From NCBI GenBank assembly GCA_902562015.1, contig CACERX010000005.1:1-51020 (forward strand): DNA of 51,020 bases. Reading direction: 5' to 3'. How positions within the stretch are numbered: position 1 is the stretch's first letter; each line of letters begins with the position of its first letter. Shown one piece after another: positions 34,349 to 42,661 of this stretch. Under the pieces are notes generated by a model. That model did not search any database. It saw nothing but the letters and a program-made list of their open reading frames with translations, and was not told the origin of the DNA. The position numbers and the translations under genes were made by a program. This DNA comes from an uncultured SAR324 cluster bacterium (lineage in GTDB: Bacteria; SAR324; NAC60-12).

Positions 34349-35737
34349 ATGAGCTCTTTCTGGAAAATCGCAGTGATCGGTTCCGGACCCGCAGGATTTT
34401 ACGCGGCAGGGGAGATTTTACGCCAGCAATCATGGTCAATTAAAGTGGATATATTTGACCGCCTCCCGACACCCTACGGGTTGGTAAGGGGGGGAGTAGC
34501 ACCGGATCATCAGAAAATAAAATCTGTTACAAAAATTTATAGCCGCATTGCTGAAAACGAAAACTTCAGATTTTTCGGAAATGTTGAATTTGGAAGTGAT
34601 ATCTTTAGGTCCGATTTATTAGAGTTTTATGATGCGATAATTTATGCGGTCGGAAGTCCGTCTGATCGTCCACTTGGTATTTCAGGAGAAGAACTACCAG
34701 GCAGTCATTCAGCGACTGAATTTGTTGCTTGGTATAATGGTCATCCGGATTTTCGTGATCATAAGTTTAAACTTTCTGTAAAAAATGTATTTGTAATTGG
34801 CATGGGCAATGTTGCACTTGATGTAGCACGTGTTCTGGCAAAGACGCCTAAAGAATTGTCGAAAACAGACATTGCAGACTACGCACTGGAAACACTTTTC
34901 AAAAGCCAAATTGAAGATATATGGCTGGTTGGTAGACGGGGACCTCTGCAGGCGGCTTTTACACCGGTAGAAGCTAGGGAGTTTCTGGAAATGGAAAGTG
35001 CAGATGTGATTCTGGAGGGAGGTTCCCTTAAACTGGATGCAGAGAGTCAGCTCATTCTTGAAAATGATGCAAGCAAAGACACAAAGAAAAATATTGAAAT
35101 TCTCAAACAAATTTCAGAAAAGGACTCTTCTAAAAAAAAGAAAAGAGTTCATTTTCTATTTCTTGCATCTCCGCTTGAAATAATGGGCAAAGAGTGTGTT
35201 GAAAAAATCAGGATGGTCAGAAATGAGCTCTTTAAACGAGATGACGGGAGCCTGCGTTCGCAGGCAACTATGGATATAATTGAAAAGGATGCAGGTTTGA
35301 TTTTTCGTTCAATTGGATATCATGGCAATCCTCTGGCCGATGTCCCTTTTGATCATAAATCCGGAACCATCCCCAACGAATACGGACAAATAATAGATAA
35401 TGATCGGGATAAATCACTTCGCACTCGTGAATATGTAGCTGGATGGATCAAGCGTGGTCCTACAGGAGTGATAGGCACAAACAAGCAGGATGCGGTTGAA
35501 ACTGTTCATCGCATGCTGGAAACTTTTATTAAGGAAAAAATTGAACGAAGGCAGAAAACTGACAGTCCAAATATCGATTCTTTGCTGAAAGAACGCAATG
35601 TGGAATATGTATCTTTTGAAGACTGGCAACTTCTTGACAAATATGAAATTAATGCAGGTCAGTCACAAGAGCGGCCAAGAGTTAAAGTTACATCAACAGA
35701 AAAAATGCTGGAAATAATTCGGGACGAAAAAAAATAA
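34349..35737 (+). CDS. fprA: Ferredoxin-NADP+ reductase, FprA/adrenodoxin-reductase type
   Basis: 462 residues. The FAD motif IAVIGSGPAGFYAAGEIL is followed by LPTPYGLVRGGVAPDHQKIK, the signature of adrenodoxin-reductase-like FprA enzymes. The NADP motif is VIGMGNVALDVAR and the second region is VGRRGPLQAAFTPVEAREF. The segment IRSIGYHG-like FRSIGYHGNPL and WIKRGPTGVIGTNKQDA close the flavin site. It passes electrons between NADPH and ferredoxins. It could supply haem, Fe-S or radical-SAM enzymes, but the partner is unknown. It converges with pyrD with only 10 bases between stop codons. Confidence 0.93.
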   Translation: MSSFWKIAVIGSGPAGFYAAGEILRQQSWSIKVDIFDRLPTPYGLVRGGVAPDHQKIKSVTKIYSRIAENENFRFFGNVEFGSDIFRSDLLEFYDAIIYAVGSPSDRPLGISGEELPGSHSATEFVAWYNGHPDFRDHKFKLSVKNVFVIGMGNVALDVARVLAKTPKELSKTDIADYALETLFKSQIEDIWLVGRRGPLQAAFTPVEAREFLEMESADVILEGGSLKLDAESQLILENDASKDTKKNIEILKQISEKDSSKKKKRVHFLFLASPLEIMGKECVEKIRMVRNELFKRDDGSLRSQATMDIIEKDAGLIFRSIGYHGNPLADVPFDHKSGTIPNEYGQIIDNDRDKSLRTREYVAGWIKRGPTGVIGTNKQDAVETVHRMLETFIKEKIERRQKTDSPNIDSLLKERNVEYVSFEDWQLLDKYEINAGQSQERPRVKVTSTEKMLEIIRDEKK

Positions 35738-35747
35738 TTCAATCCTT

Positions 35748-36911
35748 TCAACTGTCAATTCCAACTACATCCATCACACTATGAATTCCGTCCCTTTTAA
35801 GCAATTCTGTAAGTTCTAGTTTAATTCTCTTCACCAGTCCGGGGCCTTCATAAATTAGAGCGGTATAAATCTGCACTGCTGAAGCACCGGCCCTGATTTT
35901 TTCATAAGCATCAGCACCGCTAAAAACTCCTCCTGAGCCAATTATAGTCACTTCATTGCCCAGTTCCTGAAATAGAGTCCGTACTACTTCGGTGCTGCGC
36001 TCCTTGATAGGTTTTCCACTGAGTCCTCCCTGTTCAACTTTATGGCTGCTTTTCAACTGTTGTCTATCCAAAGTTGTGTTTGTGGCTATTACTCCCTGGA
36101 TTGGATACTCCTTTATAATTTCGGTACAGTTTTGCAGACCTTTATCATCTAGATCCGGAGAGAGTTTTATAAGCAAGGGAGTTTGCAGGATGTTATTCTG
36201 GTCAAGTTTTTCCCTTCGTAAACAAACAGATTCCAGTAAATCACGGAGCATTTGTTTTTCCTGAAGACTTCTAAGCCCTTCTGTGTTTGGAGAGCTGATA
36301 TTGATAGTAAAATAATTCGCAAAGGGATGAAGTGCGCTTAGTGCTGACACGTAATCTTCCCGTGCTTTTTTCAGAGATGTATCTCTATTTTTACCTATGT
36401 TTATTCCTAACATGCAGGATGAAGATTTTTCTTGTTTTTCAAAGTATTTTTTGATTTTTTCAGACTTTTCTAGAGAATATATTTTGTTTCTAAGATAAAG
36501 GTTTTCGGACATTTTCTGGATACCTTGACTGTTGAAACCTAGATGGTTAACCAAAGCATGGTCATCCAGAAGCCTGAAAATGCGGGGTTTGGAATTTCCT
36601 GACTGTGGAAGTGGAGTTACTGTACCTATTTCCACAAAACCAAAACCAAGAGCGAATAAAGATGGATATATACGTCCGTCTTTGTCAAATCCTGCAGCAA
36701 GGCCTATTGGATTATTTACTTTTATCCCAAAAAGATTTGTATTTAGAATGGGAGATTCTTCCTGGAATTGCCATCTCAAAAAAGGGATTACTCCAGGAAA
36801 TTTTGAAATCATCTCAACCGAAGACAGCATTCTTTCATGTGCAGTTTCGGCATCACTTGAAAAAATTATAGGTCGAAGTTTGTGAAAAACAAAATCAACT
36901 GGGGAAATCAT
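35748..36911 (-). CDS. pyrD: Dihydroorotate dehydrogenase (quinone), class 2
   Basis: About 387 residues from ATG 36911, supported by GGGGTG a few bases upstream and by family length; the open frame continues back to 37031. The N-terminal membrane-associating helices (FVFHKLRPIIFSSDAETAHE) mark class 2. The FMN barrel follows: NPIGLAAGFDKDGR, GFVEIGTVTPLPQSGN, RLLDDHALVNHLGFNSQG, FTINISSPNTEGLR and GSGGVFSGADA. It oxidises dihydroorotate to orotate with quinone reduction in pyrimidine synthesis. It overlaps the end of the AMMECR1 gene by 17 bases, so the two are translationally coupled. Confidence 0.95.
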   Translation of the reverse strand: MISPVDFVFHKLRPIIFSSDAETAHERMLSSVEMISKFPGVIPFLRWQFQEESPILNTNLFGIKVNNPIGLAAGFDKDGRIYPSLFALGFGFVEIGTVTPLPQSGNSKPRIFRLLDDHALVNHLGFNSQGIQKMSENLYLRNKIYSLEKSEKIKKYFEKQEKSSSCMLGINIGKNRDTSLKKAREDYVSALSALHPFANYFTINISSPNTEGLRSLQEKQMLRDLLESVCLRREKLDQNNILQTPLLIKLSPDLDDKGLQNCTEIIKEYPIQGVIATNTTLDRQQLKSSHKVEQGGLSGKPIKERSTEVVRTLFQELGNEVTIIGSGGVFSGADAYEKIRAGASAVQIYTALIYEGPGLVKRIKLELTELLKRDGIHSVMDVVGIDS

Positions 36912-37461
36912 TTTCACCCCATGCTTCAGACTCAAAAACGTATATTTCGGCATAACGATTATTCCAACTCTCTTTAGGTAAATCAGCTTTGCGACATAGT
37001 TCATCAAAGAAGGTATTAAGGTCCCAATCATTTGAAACTGCCACTTCTGGTAAAAAAAGGGCGCCCTTGGAACCTTTATTAATCATTAAGCCGTGCTTCC
37101 CAATTTCAACATTTTCAGGTTTAGATGGAGCCATAGGAGAAAGTACATTTATTTCAATTAACAAATCTGGTAATTCATCAATTTTAAGGGGAGAAAAACG
37201 GGAGTCGTCCACGGCTGATGATATTGCTGTTTTTGCAACTGCTTCTATCAAAGGATATCGTGGTTTGGAATGACCAATGCAGCCACGAATGTCTCCATTA
37301 CTCCTTTTCCTCAGCGTAACAAATACCGCCCGTGTTTCAAGCAATTCCGGGATTTCAGTTTGAAATTGAATGTGATCCCCATTTTCCATAAAATTTTCAA
37401 GTGACTGCCTTGCTACGCGCAGTAATTTTAGTCTCAATTCAGCTGACAGTTGAGTGATCAT
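36895..37461 (-). CDS. amrA: AMMECR1-domain protein (AmmeMemoRadiSam system protein A family)
   Basis: 188 residues, one AMMECR1 domain. The hallmark RGCIGH is in NGDIRGCIGHSKPRYPLIEA. AISSAVDDSRFSPLKIDELPDLLIEINVL and HGLMINKGSKGALFLPEVA follow the family pattern. Function is not settled; the domain occurs with Memo and a radical-SAM protein in a predicted RNA or metabolite modification system. Neither partner is in this window. It is upstream of and overlapping pyrD. Confidence 0.88.
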   Translation of the reverse strand: MITQLSAELRLKLLRVARQSLENFMENGDHIQFQTEIPELLETRAVFVTLRKRSNGDIRGCIGHSKPRYPLIEAVAKTAISSAVDDSRFSPLKIDELPDLLIEINVLSPMAPSKPENVEIGKHGLMINKGSKGALFLPEVAVSNDWDLNTFFDELCRKADLPKESWNNRYAEIYVFESEAWGENDFPS

Positions 37462-37757
37462 TATTGCAGAGTATTAATAAAGTTTATATTGACTATACAA
37501 TTTAAAGTTTAGGATGAAATTAAGCATTAAAAAAAACTACAATTTACATTTTTTATATGTTATTTCTATAAAAATTAATATAGCAAGATTACGATTTACA
37601 AATTGAATTTTAAAAACCCTATTGAATTAAAATCAGCATTTTGTTTTCCTATATTAGGATGTATTCAAAAAAACATCATCAATTAGATGTCTTCGGATTA
37701 ATTCAGTCTATTAACTTAATACCCTGCAATTTTCTTTCAGGGTGAATTCCTGCCTAA

Positions 37758-37781
37758 ATTTTTATTTTGCAAAATAAAAAT
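37758..37781. repeat. 24-base perfect palindrome
   Basis: ATTTTTATTTTG followed directly by CAAAATAAAAAT; the two halves are exact reverse complements. It lies in a divergent gap, where a terminator is not expected, and about 150 bases before the LiuC-like promoter. It may be a regulator-binding site or a cruciform-prone element. Confidence 0.6.
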
Positions 37782-37932
37782 AATGAGTTCCTATTGATCA
37801 TAAGCAATTTATTTTTATAAGTACTACTAAAATTTTGAGCGAAGAGTGTAATCTGATAAATTTTGAAAATAATTGCAAATTCATTTAATTTTATTATATG
37901 AAATTATAAAACTTATGACTTCCCACAAAAAC

Positions 37933-37960
37933 TTGCCGTTATTTACTTATAGTGGATAAT
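37933..37960 (+). promoter_or_regulatory. Promoter of the LiuC-like gene
   Basis: TTGCCG (37933-37938), 16-base spacer, GATAAT (37955-37960). The predicted start of transcription is about 28 bases before the ATG at 37995, which has no ribosome-binding site. Confidence 0.45.
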
Positions 37961-37994
37961 GACACATTTTTAGTACAATTCCCCCAATTACATT

Positions 37995-38780
37995 ATGAAT
38001 GACCAATCAATTACACTAACTATTGACAAGCGTAGCATAGCTACGCTCTCTCTGAACCGTCCCGAATTTCATAATGCGGTAAGTCTTGAGATGATTCGTG
38101 AAATGCGAAAAATTATTGCAGAACTAAATTCAAATTCGAAACTTCGCGGAGTTATTCTTACAGGGGCAGGAAAGACTTTTTGCGCTGGCATGGACCTGCG
38201 CTGGATGCAAAAAATTTCAACTCAAAATCGCGAAAACAGAATTGCTGAAGCGACAGAGTTATCAGAAATGCTGAATGAGTTGGACCAGCTAAACAAGCCT
38301 CTTATAGGCAAGATAAACGGACATTCTTTCGGAGGAGCCATAGGTTTGATTTCATGCTGCGATTTTGCTGTGTCCGCAGAAGATGCGGAATTTTCACTGA
38401 CAGAAGTCCTTCTGGGTCTGCTGCCAGCTACAGTTTCTCCGTTTGTCATTAGACGAATTGGAGCAGCTAACGCCAGGCGAATTATGCTTAACGCACATCG
38501 ATTTTCAGCAGAAGAAGCAGTTCGTTTTGGCTTGGTTGCAAAAGCTGTATCCAGTCAATTCTTGGAAGAAGAAATTGAGAAGGAAATTACAGAGCTTCTT
38601 CGTTGTGCTCCGGAATCTGTTTCTTCCACAAAAAACCTAATTTCAGAAGTTCGTGGGAAGGGACCTCAGGATGTTAGAGAATATACAATTGAAAAGCTTG
38701 CCGATGCATGGGAAACTGAATCAGTAAAAGAAGGAATAGATGCGTTTTTCAGCAAACGTAGACCTGTATGGAGTCAATAA
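37995..38780 (+). CDS. Enoyl-CoA hydratase family protein, methylglutaconyl-CoA hydratase (LiuC)-like
   Basis: 261 residues of the crotonase fold. The oxyanion-hole segments are GKTFCAGMDLRWM and KINGHSFGGAIGLISCCDF. The block AEFSLTEVLLGLLPATVSPFVIRRIG keeps the second catalytic Glu (TEV), while the first (GGGCEL in rat enoyl-CoA hydratase) is Gly. This GGAxGL plus SLxEVxLGLxPA pattern is typical of LiuC/AtuE-type hydratases of leucine or isoprenoid breakdown. No other leucine-degradation gene is nearby, so the assignment rests on motifs only. A beta-barrel protein gene follows after 23 bases. Confidence 0.82.
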   Translation: MNDQSITLTIDKRSIATLSLNRPEFHNAVSLEMIREMRKIIAELNSNSKLRGVILTGAGKTFCAGMDLRWMQKISTQNRENRIAEATELSEMLNELDQLNKPLIGKINGHSFGGAIGLISCCDFAVSAEDAEFSLTEVLLGLLPATVSPFVIRRIGAANARRIMLNAHRFSAEEAVRFGLVAKAVSSQFLEEEIEKEITELLRCAPESVSSTKNLISEVRGKGPQDVREYTIEKLADAWETESVKEGIDAFFSKRRPVWSQ

Positions 38781-38803
38781 TTAAACAAAAGATAACGTAG
38801 AAA

Positions 38804-39463
38804 ATGTTTAATTATTTCAAAGCAAGAACCTTCAGATTTGTTTTTGCGGTTTTGTGGATGACATTGGCTAGCGTTATAGATTCACTAGCGCAGCAAAACA
38901 TGAATTATCATGATTCTGTTTCTGAAGTACAAAATGAAGAAAATGACATATCAACACCAACTGTATTTGGGGGTGTGGGCAGAAAATTACCTTCTTGGCA
39001 ATTTGGTTTAGACCTGATACTACTTTCAAACCCACATTACAGCGCCAACAGGAGTCGGCTACAATTGGAGAACCGGGTATTCTGGGGGGAGTGGTGGAAA
39101 AGCGATTATTGGGGCTTTAAGGTAATGTTTTCAGAACAAACGTTCAGTATGTTTGATAGCAGTGGGAACCAGCCTGAATCTTATTCAAGTCACCTTGGAT
39201 TTCTCGCAAATGTCCAGCATCCTTTATCAGATGATATGAAAATTAGTGCGGGAATTGGCTTTGCCAACACAGAATATGAAATTGGTGATCAGCGTAAATA
39301 TGGGAGCTCTTTAGTATCAGAGTACAGGATTGGTATGGAACTTTTTCCGGAAATTTGGACTGAAGTAGGATTTTTGACTATTGATGGTTCCAGCGGAAGT
39401 GGTCCTAATGATCAGCGTTTGGGCTCTTCGAGCTACCTTATTGGAATAAGCTACGGGTTATGA
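38804..39463 (+). CDS. Predicted outer-membrane beta-barrel protein
   Basis: 219 residues, no family recognised. The N-terminus (FRFVFAVLWMTLASVIDSLA followed by QQ) is a signal peptide with probable cleavage after SLA. The mature part alternates polar and aromatic residues in short strands (WQFGLDLILLS, WGFKVMFSEQTFSMF, SSHLGFLANVQHP, LGSSSYLIGISYGL), the pattern of small eight- to ten-strand outer-membrane barrels. It ends in an amphipathic strand, though with Leu rather than the usual terminal Phe. It lies between the LiuC-like hydratase and the TerB/DUF2225 gene, 42 bases from the latter. Confidence 0.55.
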   Translation: MFNYFKARTFRFVFAVLWMTLASVIDSLAQQNMNYHDSVSEVQNEENDISTPTVFGGVGRKLPSWQFGLDLILLSNPHYSANRSRLQLENRVFWGEWWKSDYWGFKVMFSEQTFSMFDSSGNQPESYSSHLGFLANVQHPLSDDMKISAGIGFANTEYEIGDQRKYGSSLVSEYRIGMELFPEIWTEVGFLTIDGSSGSGPNDQRLGSSSYLIGISYGL

Positions 39464-39505
39464 CCTGCTTGTTAAGAAGTTAAAACATTAAAAGGGATTT
39501 TTAAA

Positions 39506-41065
39506 ATGCAGCTACCTGATGTCGAGCATATGTCATCTGCAGAAAAAAACTGGTTTGCAAGTTCTATAGCCGGAATGATTGTTGCTGATGGGCGTGCTGA
39601 CCAGACAGAACTTGAATTTTTGAAAGAAGCTATCAATTTTCTTGATAACAAAGATGAGATAAGTAAGATAATGGCCATTGTAAAAAGTGGTATTCTACCT
39701 GAGTTAAGTCCACTTGAAATAGATTCCAAACAGGCATTCCTGATGCTTAAGTATCTTGCACAGCTGATGGTTGCTGATTCTGATTTGTCATCAAAAGAAA
39801 TTGAGTTTTTTCTCTTAACCGGAAAATTTCTTGGATTCAGTGATGAGATACTTTCAAAATTCTGGAAAAGTGCCCGCTCACTTCTTGAAAGAGACCTGCC
39901 TCAGGGAATAATCGAGACAGGCAAATTAAAAGTAAAAGTAATTCTTACAAATGTTGACGAAAGTGGTTTTACGTTTCGCCTGACTAAACCTTTGATGCCG
40001 AAGGTAAAAATAATGCTGCGAGTAAGTAAAATTCATCAATCTCAAGAACCGACGGACAGTGAAGAAGAATACTGGAATGTAATTGTCTGTAAGATGTTAA
40101 ATCAACGCCAGCTTAAATATGATGGTGGGTGCTACATGGTGCGGGCGACTTTTGAGCAGAAAATTGCATTCGAGCATGGAATTTTGCAAATCCTTGACCC
40201 AGAAAACTATGCCGTAGTTTCAAAAGGGGGGTATATTGAGACAAAGAAAAATTCTCTGCATGGAAGTAAATTACACTGCTATGTTTGTGACAATCCTGAA
40301 GTCCCTTTCTATGTATTGCAGTCAAAAAGTATGAAAACAAAATCAAATATTTTTGGAATTCCGACATATATAAGTTCTGCAGGTGAACTGGATTTTTGCA
40401 ATTATAGTCTGATCGATGTTGCATCATGTTCTAAATGTGGTTTTTCAAGCAATCATAAGGAAGATTTTAAACGTTTAGAAACAGATAATCCTCACTTTGA
40501 TTACGAAAAATTTTCAAAAGAATGGTCTGAGAAAATTAACCCTTTTCTTAAAAAAGCACAGGATTTAGGAGAAAAATATTTCGGAGAAGAGAGGGATTTA
40601 GAAGAGGGAATCCTTTCCTATGATTTGGCTGCCGCTACATTTGAACATTTGGCAAATATCGAAACCGATGATAGAAAGAAGCGCGAAGCCATTCGTAGAA
40701 AGGTTTCAATGCTTATGGTCCAGTCTGAACTGCTTATGGAAAATGAGGACAGAGAACATGCCGAAGCTAATTTGAAAAAAGTTGTTGAAGATTTGGAATC
40801 AATATTTGAAAGCCTTGAATCCCCTGTTATTCTTCATGTTTGTGTGTTGCTTTTTCAGATAAAAATCTACTTTAATGATTTACAGTCCGCTGCACAGTAC
40901 ATGAAATTCATGGACAATTATGACACTGAAGGTAAGCTCCAGGAAGGTACAGAAGAGTATAAGGAGCTAAAAGTAAATTCTGCAAAAATCAAAGCAACAT
41001 TTGATGATAGAGAAATTCTTACAAAGGAAAATCTGAAACATTTTCATTTAGATGATGATGAGTGA
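39506..41065 (+). CDS. TerB-like/DUF2225 multidomain protein
   Basis: 519 residues, with AAGGGA eight bases before the ATG. Residues 1-130 are a TerB-like helical domain with two acidic metal-binding-type loops: MIVADGRADQTELEFL and LMVADSDLSSKEIEFF. Residues 140-235 are predicted mostly beta and might be PilZ-like, but the PilZ Arg motif is not seen. Residues 255-320 match DUF2225: a zinc ribbon of C258-x2-C261 and C308-x2-C311 with C298 between. The last 180 residues are helical and TPR-like. No signal peptide is present. The combination is new to me. It overlaps the next gene by up to 14 bases, so both proteins probably work together. Confidence 0.6.
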   Translation: MQLPDVEHMSSAEKNWFASSIAGMIVADGRADQTELEFLKEAINFLDNKDEISKIMAIVKSGILPELSPLEIDSKQAFLMLKYLAQLMVADSDLSSKEIEFFLLTGKFLGFSDEILSKFWKSARSLLERDLPQGIIETGKLKVKVILTNVDESGFTFRLTKPLMPKVKIMLRVSKIHQSQEPTDSEEEYWNVIVCKMLNQRQLKYDGGCYMVRATFEQKIAFEHGILQILDPENYAVVSKGGYIETKKNSLHGSKLHCYVCDNPEVPFYVLQSKSMKTKSNIFGIPTYISSAGELDFCNYSLIDVASCSKCGFSSNHKEDFKRLETDNPHFDYEKFSKEWSEKINPFLKKAQDLGEKYFGEERDLEEGILSYDLAAATFEHLANIETDDRKKREAIRRKVSMLMVQSELLMENEDREHAEANLKKVVEDLESIFESLESPVILHVCVLLFQIKIYFNDLQSAAQYMKFMDNYDTEGKLQEGTEEYKELKVNSAKIKATFDDREILTKENLKHFHLDDDE

Positions 41066-42623
41066 ATTAAATTTTCAGGATCAAGCTAAGGGTGGTAATG
41101 CCCAGTCCGGCTTAGTAGGCAAGAATGATAAGCAAATATTGATGCTTCTAAGCGAGGATTTACGTAAAACCTATATGAGACCCCTAGTTGATCGTTTATA
41201 TGAGTTAGATGTTATAGCTGCAATTGACGAATTAAATTTCCCGGAAGAAAAGCAGAAAAAATTTCACTGGATTTTGACATTTCCAGGAGATATTCCAAAA
41301 GGCAAAACTCCTGATATTAATTCTGCTAAATTAATTTTTCGTGTACTTGGAATACCTGATGTGCAGCCTGAAAAGATTAATGCAGATAGCTCTGAGAGAC
41401 TGAAAAAAATTGTTGAACGTTTCAAAGAAGTTCAGCAGACGTGTCAGGATCGTGAGAAAAATCCTGCTTTTGTAAAGCTTGCGATAACAGATGCGATTTT
41501 GCGTAAAAAAAAGGAAATGATGGTCAAGTATGAAAAACTAATGGGCAGCCTTGATAAAAAAATTGCTGAAGTTGAAATACCTTACTATCAGGGCATAGGA
41601 TATATTCTCACCGAAGCAATTGAGAAAATCACAGGAGTCGCAGTTTTAGATAAACTGATGAAAGGCTTGATTTATGTCATGATAATTGACGACTTGGAAA
41701 AGCGAACCATTGATGGTCTTGTGAAAATTGATTTCAGTCGGAAGTATCTTTCCTATATGCCTACAAGGGAGCTTTCAAAAAAATTAAAAGCTTTCCGTGA
41801 AGAGAACGCTGAAGAATTTAAAGATGCCAGTGTCGGAGATTTGATTTTTCATTCACCTGATTTTGAAAATGTGGATATTGTTTTTTTTAATTCATGGAAA
41901 TTCACCGACGATTCTTTTCCTGTAAGAGTTGCCTTACGAAAAAAAACGCTCATAAGCAAAAAGGAAGAACGCCAAGTTCAGCAGCAGGATTATAACAAAT
42001 CAAAAATTATGAATGAAGAAAAATCGTTGGAGGAAGTTAAGAATAAATTAAATGAATTAATGCGTGAGATAAATAAAATTGAAAAGTCCCATTTGGAAGA
42101 TGAAGATGAATATCAGAATCTAAATAATTCCAGAAGAAGATTGTTGAAAGATATCAACAGGCGTGAGTTAAGGCTGAAAGATCTTAAACGACCTGTAAAA
42201 GACGCAGGCGAGGAAAGAATCATCACTTTTGATTTGTTTGAAATTTTTAAAAGTAAACAGTCATTTTTGCATCGTATGGGAGACAAAGCAGGCTCGATGG
42301 GGCTGGCAAGTTTATTTGGAAAGAACGTTGAGACTGAAAAGCGCTTTAGCTTTAATAGACTATATGAAATGGCGAATTTTTCAAAAGATTGGATAAAAGC
42401 TTCAAACCAATTAAAGAAAATTTCTTCAGAGTCTTCTCGTTTAGCTGAACAACTTGATCAATTTGTGGAAAAACACAAACTTTCTGCTACTTCTGTCGGA
42501 ACTCGTTCTAAAGAAAAACTTAATTATCAGCCGCTGCTGGACGAGCATATTCTGGATCGAATGGAACTTGCCGTTTTGAGCTGTGAAATTGTAAAACTTG
42601 GAGAAGGCGAGCAAACAGATTGA
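41052..42623 (+). CDS. Unrecognised protein with central coiled coil
   Basis: About 523 residues. Three consecutive ATG codons (41052, 41055, 41058) overlap the previous stop codon; any may be the start. No signal peptide or membrane helix is seen. Residues 30-130 are helical, residues 180-300 are mixed (IPYYQGIGYILTEAIEKITG, DLIFHSPDFENVDIVFFNSW), and about 305-385 is a charged coiled coil (EEVKNKLNELMREINKIEKS). The C-terminal part contains a small Gly-rich patch, GDKAGSMGLASLFGKN. I recognise no catalytic motif. Tight coupling to the TerB/DUF2225 gene is the only functional hint. Confidence 0.65.
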   Translation: MMMSELNFQDQAKGGNAQSGLVGKNDKQILMLLSEDLRKTYMRPLVDRLYELDVIAAIDELNFPEEKQKKFHWILTFPGDIPKGKTPDINSAKLIFRVLGIPDVQPEKINADSSERLKKIVERFKEVQQTCQDREKNPAFVKLAITDAILRKKKEMMVKYEKLMGSLDKKIAEVEIPYYQGIGYILTEAIEKITGVAVLDKLMKGLIYVMIIDDLEKRTIDGLVKIDFSRKYLSYMPTRELSKKLKAFREENAEEFKDASVGDLIFHSPDFENVDIVFFNSWKFTDDSFPVRVALRKKTLISKKEERQVQQQDYNKSKIMNEEKSLEEVKNKLNELMREINKIEKSHLEDEDEYQNLNNSRRRLLKDINRRELRLKDLKRPVKDAGEERIITFDLFEIFKSKQSFLHRMGDKAGSMGLASLFGKNVETEKRFSFNRLYEMANFSKDWIKASNQLKKISSESSRLAEQLDQFVEKHKLSATSVGTRSKEKLNYQPLLDEHILDRMELAVLSCEIVKLGEGEQTD

Positions 42624-42632
42624 AAGGGTGAT

Positions 42633-42652
42633 GAAAAGATTCAAATCTTTTC
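42633..42652. terminator. Inverted repeat between convergent genes, possible bidirectional terminator
   Basis: GAAAAGATT-CA-AATCTTTTC, nine perfect pairs around a 2-base centre, placed between the coiled-coil gene (stop 42623) and the end of tldD (42662). It is AT-rich with no long T-run, so it would be a weak terminator. Confidence 0.4.
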
Positions 42653-42661
42653 TCTCTCGAG

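Larger units (their letters stand above)
37462..37994. other. 533-base divergent intergenic region with two inverted repeats
   Basis: No gene is seen between AMMECR1 (minus) and the LiuC-like gene (plus). The region holds an ACCCTG/CAGGGT stem (37721-37726 and 37738-37743, 11-base loop). It also holds a 24-base perfect palindrome (37758-37781) and, at its right end, the promoter at 37933-37960. The left 250 bases are simply AT-rich. Confidence 0.6.

Noticed and set aside
36912..37031. An N-terminal extension of pyrD within the AMMECR1 gene
   Set aside because: The start at 36911 has a ribosome-binding site and gives the usual class-2 N-terminus; the extension is the antisense-free overlap of the AMMECR1 frame and lacks support.
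38443..38640. A 65-codon plus-strand frame inside the LiuC-like gene
   Set aside because: It is an alternative frame within a gene with clear crotonase motifs.
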